Positions 1 to 8,000 of a DNA stretch of 14,018 bases are shown here, one piece after another. The first letter of the stretch is position 1. The number at the start of each line of letters is the position of its first letter. The stretch comes from Clostridia bacterium (GTDB taxonomy: Bacteria; Bacillota; Clostridia; Oscillospirales; SIG627), in NCBI GenBank assembly GCA_017408325.1, contig JAFQUW010000162.1, positions 1 to 14,018 of the forward strand, read 5' to 3'. A model generated the notes under the pieces. The model did not search any database, was not told the DNA's origin, and saw nothing but the letters and a program-made list of their open reading frames with translations. The position numbers and the translations under genes are program-made.

Positions 1-113
1 CTCTTGACCGCCTCGGGGCAGGCGGTGTGTCCCTCGATCTGCCCGAAGAAGGGGAGAATGCGGATCGGACTCTGTGTCGGGGCGGGGGCGTTCATCGGTA
101 CGGTATCGGACAT
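1..113 (-). CDS. ClpP/TepA-like serine protease, N-terminal fragment
   Basis: Only the first 37 codons are in the window; the gene continues past the left edge. Translation from the ATG at 113 gives a proline- and threonine-rich start and then the stretch ILPFFGQIEGHTACPEAVK. The GQIEGH core resembles the N-terminal strand of the ClpP-like translocation-enhancing protein TepA of Bacillota, where a similar 'IIGQIEGH' precedes the protease fold. An AGGAGG ribosome binding site lies at 118-123, four bases before the ATG; a second in-frame ATG at 95 is possible. The gene lies just beyond the pyrE terminator, so it probably has its own promoter or depends on read-through. The family call rests on one short motif and the catalytic residues are outside the window. 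Confidence 0.5.
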   Translation of the reverse strand, partial: MSDTVPMNAPAPTQSPIRILPFFGQIEGHTACPEAVK

Positions 114-131
114 AAAGCCTCCTTTTCGGGA

Positions 132-171
132 CAAAAAAATAAACGCGAAACGGTCTGTTTCGCGTTTATTG
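132..171 (-). terminator. Rho-independent terminator after pyrE
   Basis: A perfect 14-bp inverted repeat (138-151 with 157-170) surrounds a 5-nt loop. Read leftward, the stem is followed directly by a run of T. It sits between the pyrE stop and the start of the next leftward gene, so it most likely ends the nth-polA-pyrE transcript. The other strand also has a broken T-rich tail, but no rightward gene ends here. Confidence 0.85.
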
Positions 172-189
172 TTTGCTTTTTTTCTCGTT

Positions 190-837
190 TTATCCGACGC
201 AGTAGGTGTCCATGTAGGCTTTCATCTTGGCGGCTTGCTCGGTCTGACCTTTTTCGACGAGGTAGTCGTAGAGGTCGCGCGCGGTGACGATGGCGGACAG
301 AGAGATGTCGAAGGTTTCCTTGAGCTCTTCCTTCGCGCTCTTTTCGGTCTGGCCCTTTTCCATACGGTTGACGGAGACGATCATATCTTTGACCTCGTAG
401 CCCTGCGCCTGAAGGAGCGGCAGAGTCTCGCGCACGGCGGTGCCTGCGGTGACGACGTCCTCGACGATGACGACGCGCGCGCCGCGTTCGGGGAGCTTGC
501 CGACGAAGCTTCCGCCCTCGCCGTGATCCTTTGCCTCCTTGCGGTTGTAGAAGAAGGTGCGGTTTTTGCCGTGGACGCGCCAGAGCGCCTCGGCGGTCAG
601 CGCGGCAAGCGAGATGCCCTTGTAGGCAGGGCCGAAGAGGGCGTCAAAGTCCTCGCCGATGTGTTCCAAGATCGCCGCGGCGTAGAACTCGCCGAGCTTC
701 TGCGCGGCCTCGCCCGTGCTGTAAAGACCCGTGTTGACAAAATAGGGCGAGAGGCGGCCGGACTTGGTGACGAATTCTCCGAAGCGGAGAACTCCCTGCG
801 AGAGCATAAATTCAATAAACTGTTCCTTGGCGTTCAT
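190..837 (-). CDS. pyrE: Orotate phosphoribosyltransferase
   Basis: PyrE joins orotate to PRPP to make orotidine 5'-monophosphate, the fifth step of de novo pyrimidine synthesis, in the cytosol. The 215-residue protein has the normal length of the family. Visible signatures are FGPAYKGISLA (residues 68-78), the flexible catalytic loop NRKEAKDHGEGG (98-109) and the PRPP-binding motif VVIVEDVVTAGTA (122-134) with its two acidic residues. These read like the E. coli type of PyrE. The start at 837 was chosen because the family N-terminus begins there and a GAAAGGAAA ribosome binding site precedes it; the frame stays open further upstream but would overlap polA. It lies 41 bp after polA, away from other pyr genes, with no strong promoter between, so it is probably co-transcribed with nth and polA. 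Confidence 0.96.
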   Translation of the reverse strand: MNAKEQFIEFMLSQGVLRFGEFVTKSGRLSPYFVNTGLYSTGEAAQKLGEFYAAAILEHIGEDFDALFGPAYKGISLAALTAEALWRVHGKNRTFFYNRKEAKDHGEGGSFVGKLPERGARVVIVEDVVTAGTAVRETLPLLQAQGYEVKDMIVSVNRMEKGQTEKSAKEELKETFDISLSAIVTARDLYDYLVEKGQTEQAAKMKAYMDTYCVG

Positions 838-878
838 AAGACGGTTTCCTTTCTGTATTTCCAAAAAATAGTACGCGT

Positions 879-3449
879 TTATTTGGCGTCGAGCCAGTTT
901 TGTCCCTGACCGACCTCGGCGACGAGCGTCAGAGAGAGGGAGGCGGCGCCTTCCATCTCTTCTTTCAGGAGACGGGCGACTTCTTCGACCTCCTCGTTCG
1001 GACATTCAAGCAGCAGCTCGTCGTGCACCTGAAGGAGGATCTTTGCTTTTCGGCTTTCTTTTTTGAGCCGCGCGTCCACGCGCACCATCGCGAGTTTCAT
1101 AATGTCGGCGGCGGTGCCTTGAATGGGAGTGTTCATCGCCACGCGCTCGCCGAAGGCGACGAGGTTTTTCTTCGTGGCGGACAGTTCGGGAACGAAGCGG
1201 CGGCGGCCGTAAAGCGTGCTGACCTCGCCCGTCTGTTTTGCCTCCTCGATCGTGCGATCAAGATACGCCTTTACGTCGGGGTAGGTGGAAAAATAGTTTT
1301 TGATATATTCGGCGGCGACGGCACGGCTGGTCTTGAGATCCTGCGAGAGAGAGTATTCGCCGATGCCGTAGACGATGCCGAAGTTGATCGCCTTGGCGTC
1401 CTTGCGCATGGCGTCGGTCACCTCGTCTTCCGAAACGTGAAAGATCTTCGCGGCGGTCTTGCGGTGGATGTCCTCGCCGTCGCGGAAGGCGGCAAGGAAG
1501 CGCGCGTCACCCGAGAGGTGCGCGAGGATGCGAAGCTCCACCTGCGAGTAGTCCGCGTCAAGGAAGATACAGCCCTCCTTTGCCACGAAGAAGCGGCGGA
1601 TCTGCCGCCCCTCGGGGGTGCGGACGGGGATGTTCTGGAGGTTCGGGTCCTGACTTGCGAGTCTGCCCGTGATCGTCTGCGCCTGCAGGAAGGTCGTGTG
1701 CACGCGAGGGGTTTCTTCGGTCTGCTTCAACAGTCCCTCGACGTAGGTGCCGTAGAGCTTCTGCAGTTTGCGGTATTCGAGGATGTCGCTCACCACGGGG
1801 GAGAGGGGACGAAGTTTTTCCAGTGTCTCCGCATCGGTCGAGTAGCCCGTCTTGGTCTTTTTTGCGTGGGGCAGACCGAGCGTTTCAAAAAGAAGCGTGC
1901 CGAGCTGCTTGGGCGAGTTGAGGTTTAGGGGCGCGCCTGCGGCGGCGTAGATCGCCTCTTCCATTTCCAAAATGCGCGCCTTCAGTTCCTCTCCGTAGGC
2001 GGCGAGCGCCTCGCGGTCGAGCAGGATGCCCTCGCACTCCATTTCAAAGAGCACTTTGGCAAGCGGCAGTTCGATCGTGCGGTAGAGTTCCTCCATTCCC
2101 TCGGCGCAGATGCGCTCGGGAAGCAGAGTGGCAAGGTCGCGCGTCAGCGTCACGCGCTCCGCGCCCGTCGCGGAAGGGGAGAGGAAACGCGAGAGGAAGA
2201 CGGTCGCCGCGCGGGAAAGCGAAGTGGCCGCACCGCTCGGATCGAGAAGATACGCCATCAGCTGCAGGTCGTCCGTCACGGAGAGTGCTTCGACGTCTGC
2301 TCCGTTTTCGCGGGCAAAGCGGAAATATTCCTTTGCGTCAAAGACGACGGGGGAAAAGCGATTTGCAAAGGGCGCGACGTCCGACGCGTCCAACACGCCG
2401 CAGAGTTCTCCCTGACACACGTAGAGCGCCCCGTCGCAGACGGCGGCACAGGGCGCGGGAACGTCCTTCAGTTCCGAAAGTACACAGCGGCGCGCTTCGA
2501 CGACGGGTGCGTCGGGCACGGCGTCAAAGTCCAGAGAAAGCTGTCCGTTCTCGGGGGCGGCAGTCTTTTTTGCCGCGGCGAGGGCGTCCGTGAGGCCGAA
2601 GGTCTCTGCCATCTTGGTAAATTCCAGTTCCAAAAAGAGGGAGGCAAGCTCCGCCTCGTTCTTCGGGCGGATCTTCAGGGAGTCAAGTTCTTCGAGTCCG
2701 GGTATCTCGCGCAGGATCTCGGCGAGGTAGCGCGAAAGATAAGCGTCTTCCTTGGATTCCAGCAGCTTCTTTTTCACCGAAGGGGTGAGAGAAAGGGAGT
2801 CGAGGTGTTCGTAGACGGCATCGAGGCTTCCCGCCTTGTGCATCAGGTCAAGCGCGCCCTTTTCACCGATGCCGCGCACGCCGGGGATGTTGTCGGAGGT
2901 GTCGCCCATAATGGACTTTAGATCAATGAGCTGCGACGGCGTCAGCCCGTACTTTTCCTCGATGGCGGCAGGCGTCATTTCGAGATCCTTTCCCGTCGTG
3001 CAGAGGAGGACGGTCGTCGTGTCGCTGACGAGTTGCAGGGCGTCGCGGTCACCCGTTACGAGAAAGGCGGGCATCCCCGCTTCTTCGGCGAGGCGGCTCG
3101 TCGCGCCGAGGACGTCGTCGGCCTCATACCCTTCGTATTCCAGAACGGTCAGGCCGAACAGCTTTGCCAGTCGGTGTGCATAGGGCATCTGCTCGAAGAG
3201 CTCCTCGGGCATGCCGCGACGCTTCGCCTTGTAGCCGTCGTAGGACTTGTGGCGGAAGGTCGGCGCGTGCACGTCAAAGGCGACGGCGCAGTGCGTCGGA
3301 CGGATGTGGTCGACGTGCTTTTTGATGATGTTGAGAAAGCCGAAGAGCGCGTTGGTGTGCAGTCCGTTCTTGGTCGTCAAGGGGCGCACCGCGTAGAACG
3401 CGCGGTTGATGATGGAATTGCCGTCAAAGACAAGGAGTGTCTCGTTCAT
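879..3449 (-). CDS. polA: DNA polymerase I
   Basis: This 856-residue protein fills gaps and removes RNA primers during repair and lagging-strand synthesis. Residues 1-290 are the 5'-nuclease domain with its acidic sites visible (FDGNS 8-12, EADD 109-112, GDRD 133-136, GDTSDNIPG 182-190). Residues about 320-450 correspond to the 3'-5' exonuclease fold, but the first DxE metal motif is absent, so proofreading is probably lost, as in Bacillus Pol I. Residues about 455-856 are the polymerase domain: motif A DADYSQVELR (631-640), motif B from K683 to G695 with Phe at 690, and motif C LLQVHDELLLE (805-815). The linker carries QLSLDF (303-308), which fits a sliding-clamp binding hexamer. The start ATG overlaps the nth stop (ATGA), with GGAGG four bases upstream, suggesting translational coupling. 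Confidence 0.98.
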   Translation of the reverse strand: MNETLLVFDGNSIINRAFYAVRPLTTKNGLHTNALFGFLNIIKKHVDHIRPTHCAVAFDVHAPTFRHKSYDGYKAKRRGMPEELFEQMPYAHRLAKLFGLTVLEYEGYEADDVLGATSRLAEEAGMPAFLVTGDRDALQLVSDTTTVLLCTTGKDLEMTPAAIEEKYGLTPSQLIDLKSIMGDTSDNIPGVRGIGEKGALDLMHKAGSLDAVYEHLDSLSLTPSVKKKLLESKEDAYLSRYLAEILREIPGLEELDSLKIRPKNEAELASLFLELEFTKMAETFGLTDALAAAKKTAAPENGQLSLDFDAVPDAPVVEARRCVLSELKDVPAPCAAVCDGALYVCQGELCGVLDASDVAPFANRFSPVVFDAKEYFRFARENGADVEALSVTDDLQLMAYLLDPSGAATSLSRAATVFLSRFLSPSATGAERVTLTRDLATLLPERICAEGMEELYRTIELPLAKVLFEMECEGILLDREALAAYGEELKARILEMEEAIYAAAGAPLNLNSPKQLGTLLFETLGLPHAKKTKTGYSTDAETLEKLRPLSPVVSDILEYRKLQKLYGTYVEGLLKQTEETPRVHTTFLQAQTITGRLASQDPNLQNIPVRTPEGRQIRRFFVAKEGCIFLDADYSQVELRILAHLSGDARFLAAFRDGEDIHRKTAAKIFHVSEDEVTDAMRKDAKAINFGIVYGIGEYSLSQDLKTSRAVAAEYIKNYFSTYPDVKAYLDRTIEEAKQTGEVSTLYGRRRFVPELSATKKNLVAFGERVAMNTPIQGTAADIMKLAMVRVDARLKKESRKAKILLQVHDELLLECPNEEVEEVARLLKEEMEGAASLSLTLVAEVGQGQNWLDAK

Positions 3450-4111
3450 ACTTCCTCCGAAAGAAACAGGGGGCAGGTGTCGCAGGCAGGATTTTGCGCG
3501 CGGCAGTATTCGCGGCCGAAGAGCACGGCGCGGTGGCAAAAGTCGGCGCGGTCGGCGCGCGGCGTGACCTTCTCCAGCGCCGCCTCCACCTTGTGCTGAT
3601 CCGCCGAGTCGCAAAAGCCCCAGCGACGGGAAAGGCGGATCATGTGGGTATCCGCAACGATGGCAGGCTGACCGAAGACGTCCCCGAGCATGAGGTTGGC
3701 GATCTTCGTGCCGACGCCCGGCAGGGAGAGCAATTCTTTTTGCGTGGAGGGGACTTCACCGCCGAAGTCGGACAGCAGCTTCCTGGCCATTGCGATCAGC
3801 TGCCGCGCCTTTTCGCGGTACATTCCCGTGGAGAAGATGTAGCGCTCCAATTCCGCTTGCTCTGCCGCGGCAAAGGCGGCGGCGTCGGGAAATCGCGCAA
3901 AGAGCGCAGGGGAGATCTCGTTGACCCGACGGTCGGTGCACTGCGCGGAGAGACGCGCCATCACCAGAAGGCGGAAGGGATCCCCAACATATTCGAGCGC
4001 ACATTCGGCGTTTGGATACAGGCGAGTGAGTGCGCGCGACAAAAAGGCCTGCCGCGCACCTTTTGCGCGGGGGAGAAGGCTTCGGTTCGGACAGATCAGG
4101 GGTGATTTCAT
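3446..4111 (-). CDS. nth: Endonuclease III (DNA glycosylase/AP lyase), atypical iron-sulfur end
   Basis: The 221-residue protein belongs to the HhH-GPD glycosylases that remove oxidised pyrimidines and cut the abasic site. LSAQCTDRRVN (54-64) matches the conserved LSAQ-TD motif. The helix-hairpin-helix LPGVGTK (130-136) supplies the catalytic lysine K136, and VADTH (152-156) supplies the catalytic aspartate D154. The C-terminal 4Fe-4S motif is incomplete: C203, C210 and C213 keep the C-X6-C-X2-C spacing, but the fourth cysteine, expected at 219, is a glutamate and the protein ends two residues later. It is the first gene of the nth-polA-pyrE unit, reads from a divergent promoter region, and overlaps polA by 4 bp. 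The ATG at 4111 has AAAGG about eight bases upstream. Confidence 0.95.
   Translation of the reverse strand: MKSPLICPNRSLLPRAKGARQAFLSRALTRLYPNAECALEYVGDPFRLLVMARLSAQCTDRRVNEISPALFARFPDAAAFAAAEQAELERYIFSTGMYREKARQLIAMARKLLSDFGGEVPSTQKELLSLPGVGTKIANLMLGDVFGQPAIVADTHMIRLSRRWGFCDSADQHKVEAALEKVTPRADRADFCHRAVLFGREYCRAQNPACDTCPLFLSEEV
3454..3458 (-). promoter_or_regulatory. polA ribosome binding site inside the nth coding sequence
   Basis: GGAGG read leftward, four bases before the polA ATG at 3449. It is formed by the Ser-Glu-Glu codons at the end of nth, just where the missing fourth cluster cysteine of endonuclease III would be coded. Confidence 0.8.
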
Positions 4112-4116
4112 AAGGT

Positions 4117-4145
4117 TTGCCTTTGCGCGTGTTTTTTGTTATAAT
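4117..4145 (+). promoter_or_regulatory. Promoter of queG, extended -10
   Basis: TATAAT at 4140-4145 is preceded by TG one base upstream, giving an extended -10 box. A -35-like TTGCCT lies at 4117-4122 with a 17-bp spacer. Transcription would start near 4152, about 33 bases before the queG GTG. The -10 lies within about ten bases of the leftward nth promoter. Confidence 0.75.
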
Positions 4146-4147
4146 AC

Positions 4148-4155
4148 AGTATACC
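4148..4155 (-). promoter_or_regulatory. Probable nth promoter -10, divergent from queG
   Basis: Read leftward, TATACT (4148-4153) is preceded by TG one base upstream, another extended -10 box. The -35 position holds only a T-rich stretch, so recognition would rest on the extended -10. This is the only promoter-like signal ahead of nth. It faces the queG promoter and the two -10 boxes nearly touch, so polymerase binding at one probably hinders the other. Confidence 0.5.
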
Positions 4156-4184
4156 ACAGTTTTCGAAAAAAAGGGAGGTTTTTT

Positions 4185-5009
4185 GTGTCCCTTCTTGAGT
4201 TTTTTCGCCGCGAGGCCATCGACGCGTATTCGATGGTCGACTTTTCGCTTTGCCGCGTGAAAAACGAGTCGCTGTTTTCGCGCCTGTTTTCCGACGCGTC
4301 CCCGAAATTTGCCCTCGTGTTTCTCTTGCCCTACTTTGCTTCGGGCGTCTGTCCCACCCTCTCCCGTTATGCGGTGGCCGAGGATTATCATCTCTACGTA
4401 AAAGACCTTGAAACTCGCATGAAAGCAGCCGACGGAAGCGTGCTTGCGGTGTGTGCCGACCACTCGCCGATCGACGAGCGCGACGCCGCTCTTCGCGCCG
4501 GGCTCGGCGTGCGCGGAAAAAACGGGCTTCTCATCCACCCGAAGTACGGCAGTTTTTGTTTTGTCGCCACGGCGTTTTTGAAGGACGCGCCGGAGGACGT
4601 GCCGCTGACATCCGGCGTCGCGCCCCGGGATTGCGAGGATTGCGGTGCCTGCCTTGCCGCCTGCCCCGTGGGCGCACTCTCGGGCGAGGGCGAGTGTCTG
4701 TCCGCGCTCTCGCAGAAAAAGAACGTCGCAAAAGAGGAACTGGAACTGTTGAAAAAGCACCGCGTCCTCTGGGGCTGTGACGTTTGTCAGGATGCCTGTC
4801 CCCACAACCGTGACCTGCCCGATACGCCCGTTGCCTTCTTTCGGGAAAAGTTGATCCCCGTTTTGACGAGTCGCAAGCTGGACGCTCTGCTGGCAACGGG
4901 GGAGTTTTCGCGGCGCGCCTATGCATGGCGGGGAGAAGCGACGATTCGGCGAAACCTGGAAAATCTGGAAGAGATTGACGCGAAAAAAGACGAAGAAAGG
5001 CGAGCCTGA
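4185..5009 (+). CDS. queG: Epoxyqueuosine reductase, short form
   Basis: QueG uses cobalamin and two 4Fe-4S clusters to reduce epoxyqueuosine to queuosine, the last step in making the modified wobble base of GUN-anticodon tRNAs. The 274-residue protein shows SRYAVAEDYH (60-69), CADHSPIDER with the likely proton donor D92 (90-99), AGLGVRGKNGLLI (105-117), and two ferredoxin-like cysteine sets: C150-X2-C153-X2-C156-X3-C160 followed by C171, then C198-X2-C201-X3-C205. It is about 100 residues shorter than E. coli QueG and lacks the C-terminal HEAT-like part, as expected for the shorter Bacillota forms. The GTG start at 4185 has GGGAGG six bases before it (4173-4178); the frame is open upstream, but that stretch overlaps nth and the promoter. 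It stands as a single gene, because a new promoter follows its stop. Confidence 0.92.
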   Translation: MSLLEFFRREAIDAYSMVDFSLCRVKNESLFSRLFSDASPKFALVFLLPYFASGVCPTLSRYAVAEDYHLYVKDLETRMKAADGSVLAVCADHSPIDERDAALRAGLGVRGKNGLLIHPKYGSFCFVATAFLKDAPEDVPLTSGVAPRDCEDCGACLAACPVGALSGEGECLSALSQKKNVAKEELELLKKHRVLWGCDVCQDACPHNRDLPDTPVAFFREKLIPVLTSRKLDALLATGEFSRRAYAWRGEATIRRNLENLEEIDAKKDEERRA

Positions 5010-5012
5010 CCC

Positions 5013-5041
5013 TTTACAAACGCGCCTGCGGCGTGTACAAT
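5013..5041 (+). promoter_or_regulatory. Promoter of the secreted protein / NHL / popT operon
   Basis: TTTACA (5013-5018), a 17-bp spacer and TACAAT (5036-5041) give five of six matches in each box. It begins four bases after the queG stop, and transcription would start near 5048. No terminator separates it from queG, so some read-through is possible. Confidence 0.8.
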
Positions 5042-5083
5042 AGGATTACTTATACAGTTCTCAGCGGAAAGGAACCCGTGCGC

Positions 5084-8000
5084 ATGAAACGATGCCTCGC
5101 CATTCTTGTGGCACTTTTGCTTTTGACCCCTTGTTTTTCGGTCTTTGCGGCCGAGGAGGAAGGGGTGGTGTCTTTTGCGCAGTTTTCTTTTGAAAAGGCT
5201 CTGTTGCGCGCGGTTCGTTCGATCTTGCCGGAAGAAGAGGTCGCCGCCGTCTGGCAGGAGGGTGTTCTGCTTTCTTCCGACGCGCAGATCAGCGGTGCCG
5301 ACGGCGTGCCCTATCCCGTCGGCGCAAAGGAACAGACGCTCACACCGGGAGATCGCGTCTTTGTCGGCGACGACGAGAGCGTTCTGAAGATCTACACCGC
5401 CGCCGAAGTGGTAAAGACCGAAAAAGGCGAGGACGGCGAAGAAACACGCTCGTCGGAAGTGCGCCGTTTCGAACTCAAGACCGTGTATTTTTCGCGCTCG
5501 TCGCGCTTTGTTCTGAGACAAGCCTCGGGGGGGCTTGAACTCTTTCTGGAGTCGGGCTCTCTGTCTTATACCTTTGCCGCAGATGCGTTTTTGGACGGCG
5601 AGTTTACGCTGTCCACTCCGCATTTGAGTTGCCGCGCCGACGAGCGCTATCTCTCGCTCGGGACCGATGCGCAGGGAAGCGCGATCTTTTTCCTCGGCGG
5701 AAAAGGGGAACTGAACCTTTCCTTCGGGGCCCGTTGTCGTTCGATGAAAAAGGGCGACGGATTTTTTGTCTCCTCTGATGCCGCCGAAACGCGTGAACTT
5801 TCCGCGCCCCTCTTTTCGGGCGGGGAAAAAGAGGCGGACGCGACGTATTCCGCGGCACTTCTTCGCGCCGTTCTGGAAAACTCTGCCCTCGCGGAATCCT
5901 GCGTGCAGGCCCTTGCCGCTCTGGATGATGCCGCCGATTTCAACGCGGTGAGAGAAGCCTACGAGAAGGCGCGCGAACACGAACGCGAAGTGCGTGCCCG
6001 TGCATACCGCGCCGAAGAAGTGGTGCGCACGGTCTGTGCGATGACCGTCGACGATTTTTTGGCAAAAGATTATCAGGCACCCCTGTCGCGCGAAAAGGAG
6101 GAAAGCGTGTGGAACCTCGTTTTGCCGCAGTCCTGCGCGGCGTACGAGGTGCGCTCCTCCGGCAAGAAGATCAATCTTGCCGCCCTCTCTTCCAAGAGCA
6201 AGGTGGACGTCTTTTTGACCCTTGCCGTGCCGCTTGCCGACGCGAAGGACGAACTCAAACTGGTCTTGGGCAAAAAAGAGTTTGCCGTTTCGCTGACCGA
6301 GGGTACGGCGGGTTATCTGTTCCGCCTTCCCGTGTCGACGTTGAAAAAACTCTACGCAAAAGATCCGAGTGAAAAGACGATCTCGGTCAAGTACAAGACC
6401 GAGAAGACGAACTTTTTCCTGGCCGGAGAGGGTGTGGCGTACAGCGTCGTGAAAAAGAAGGGCGAGGACGCGCCCGAGGCAGGCAAGTCTTACAGCGTGA
6501 AGATCCGTTTAAACGAAGAACTGTATGCCGAAGACGAATTCTATCTGTCTTTCACCAACGGAAAAGGGAAGACCAAACAGATCCCTCCGACTGCCGTGGC
6601 AGGGGAGGAGAACACCTTCCTCTTTACCGTGAAACCGACGAAGGGCGCGAATTTTGCCGAAGTCGTCTTTTCGTCTTTGCACGAGCTCGTGGTGGAAAAC
6701 CGTCTTGAGGGTGAATACAGCGCGAAACTGTCCGGTGTGGCGGGCGAAGGGCTCGTTGCCTCCGGCACACGTCCCGTCCTGCGCCTGTTCGACGGCGGAG
6801 ACGGTGAGTTTGTCCCCGTGGTACTGCAGGTTTCGGGAGACGTGACCGAGGCACTCGGCGCGGACGAAAACGGCTGTTATCCGCTTCAGAAGATCGGCGC
6901 GAACACTCGCCTGATCCTCTCGCTCGGTTACCCCGTGAGCATGCCCGAGGAAAGCAAACTGTACTCGGTGGAGCCCGTGGCGGGCTTCTCGGCGGATTAC
7001 GCCGAAGCAGGCGGAGAATACCGCTTTAAGGTGCATCTGTCGCACGACGCGGCTCTCGGCACCTCGATTTTGGTCAAAAACAACGGTGTGACGCTCTCGC
7101 CCGACAGTGACGGCGTGTACATCATCGCCGAAGTGACCCAGCCCGTGCGTCTGTCCGTGACCCACGGTGTGACTTACAGCATCATTTTGCCGACGGGCGA
7201 CAACTTTACGGTGTCTCCCTACGGCGGCGACGGAACCACCGTGCTCGAAAACGGGACCTTCCGTTTCACCTTGCAGATGACGGACAAGGAAGCCGAAGTC
7301 TCGCAGGTTGCCGTGGCGGCAAACGAGACCGTTCTGACCCCTGACGCCTCCGGTATCTACACTGTGACGGGCATTCAGCGCGACGTCTACATCACCGTGC
7401 GCGTTCTCTCGTCTTTCAAAGTGACGATCTCCGAGGGCGACGGTTACACGGTCCGCCCGCTGGAAGAAGGGGACGGGACTGTGCTGTCCGGTGGGGATTA
7501 CCGCTTTGCGATCGATCTTGACGAGAGCGTCCATCCCGAAAGCGTTCTGACCGTCACCGCAGGGGACAAGGTGATCAAACCCAAAAAGGGTGTGTATAAA
7601 ATTTCAAAGATCTCCGGTGACGTGGCGATCACCGTGCGTCTGACGCGTGCGTTTTCCGTCACGCTCCCCGAAGAACACGCCGCCTACTCGGTGACGAGTG
7701 CCGACGGTGACGTTGTCCTCTACGGAGAGTCCTACACGTTCTCCGTGACGCCAAAAGGAAAACAGGCACTGACTGTTTACGTCAACGGCCGCAAGGCGGA
7801 AGGTGTTGCGGGGGTCTATACCGTGGAACGCGTCTACGGCGACTTGTACGTGTCGGTTGCGGTGGAAAAGGACGACGACAAGACACACAAAATCACGCTT
7901 TCAAGCGAGGGGGCACAAGCGACGGCGCACACCGCTACCCGCGTCAAAGACGGCGGAAGTTTCGTCTTTTCGGTGAGCGTGGAGGGAACGGATCCCGAAA

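Noticed and set aside
873..884. CGCGTTTATT shared by the polA end and the terminator after pyrE (161-170)
   Set aside because: Ten bases only, with no matching flanks or target duplication; best explained by chance.
4..1928. Long rightward open frames opposite pyrE and polA
   Set aside because: These follow from GC-rich codon use of the true leftward genes; they lack binding sites and recognisable domains.
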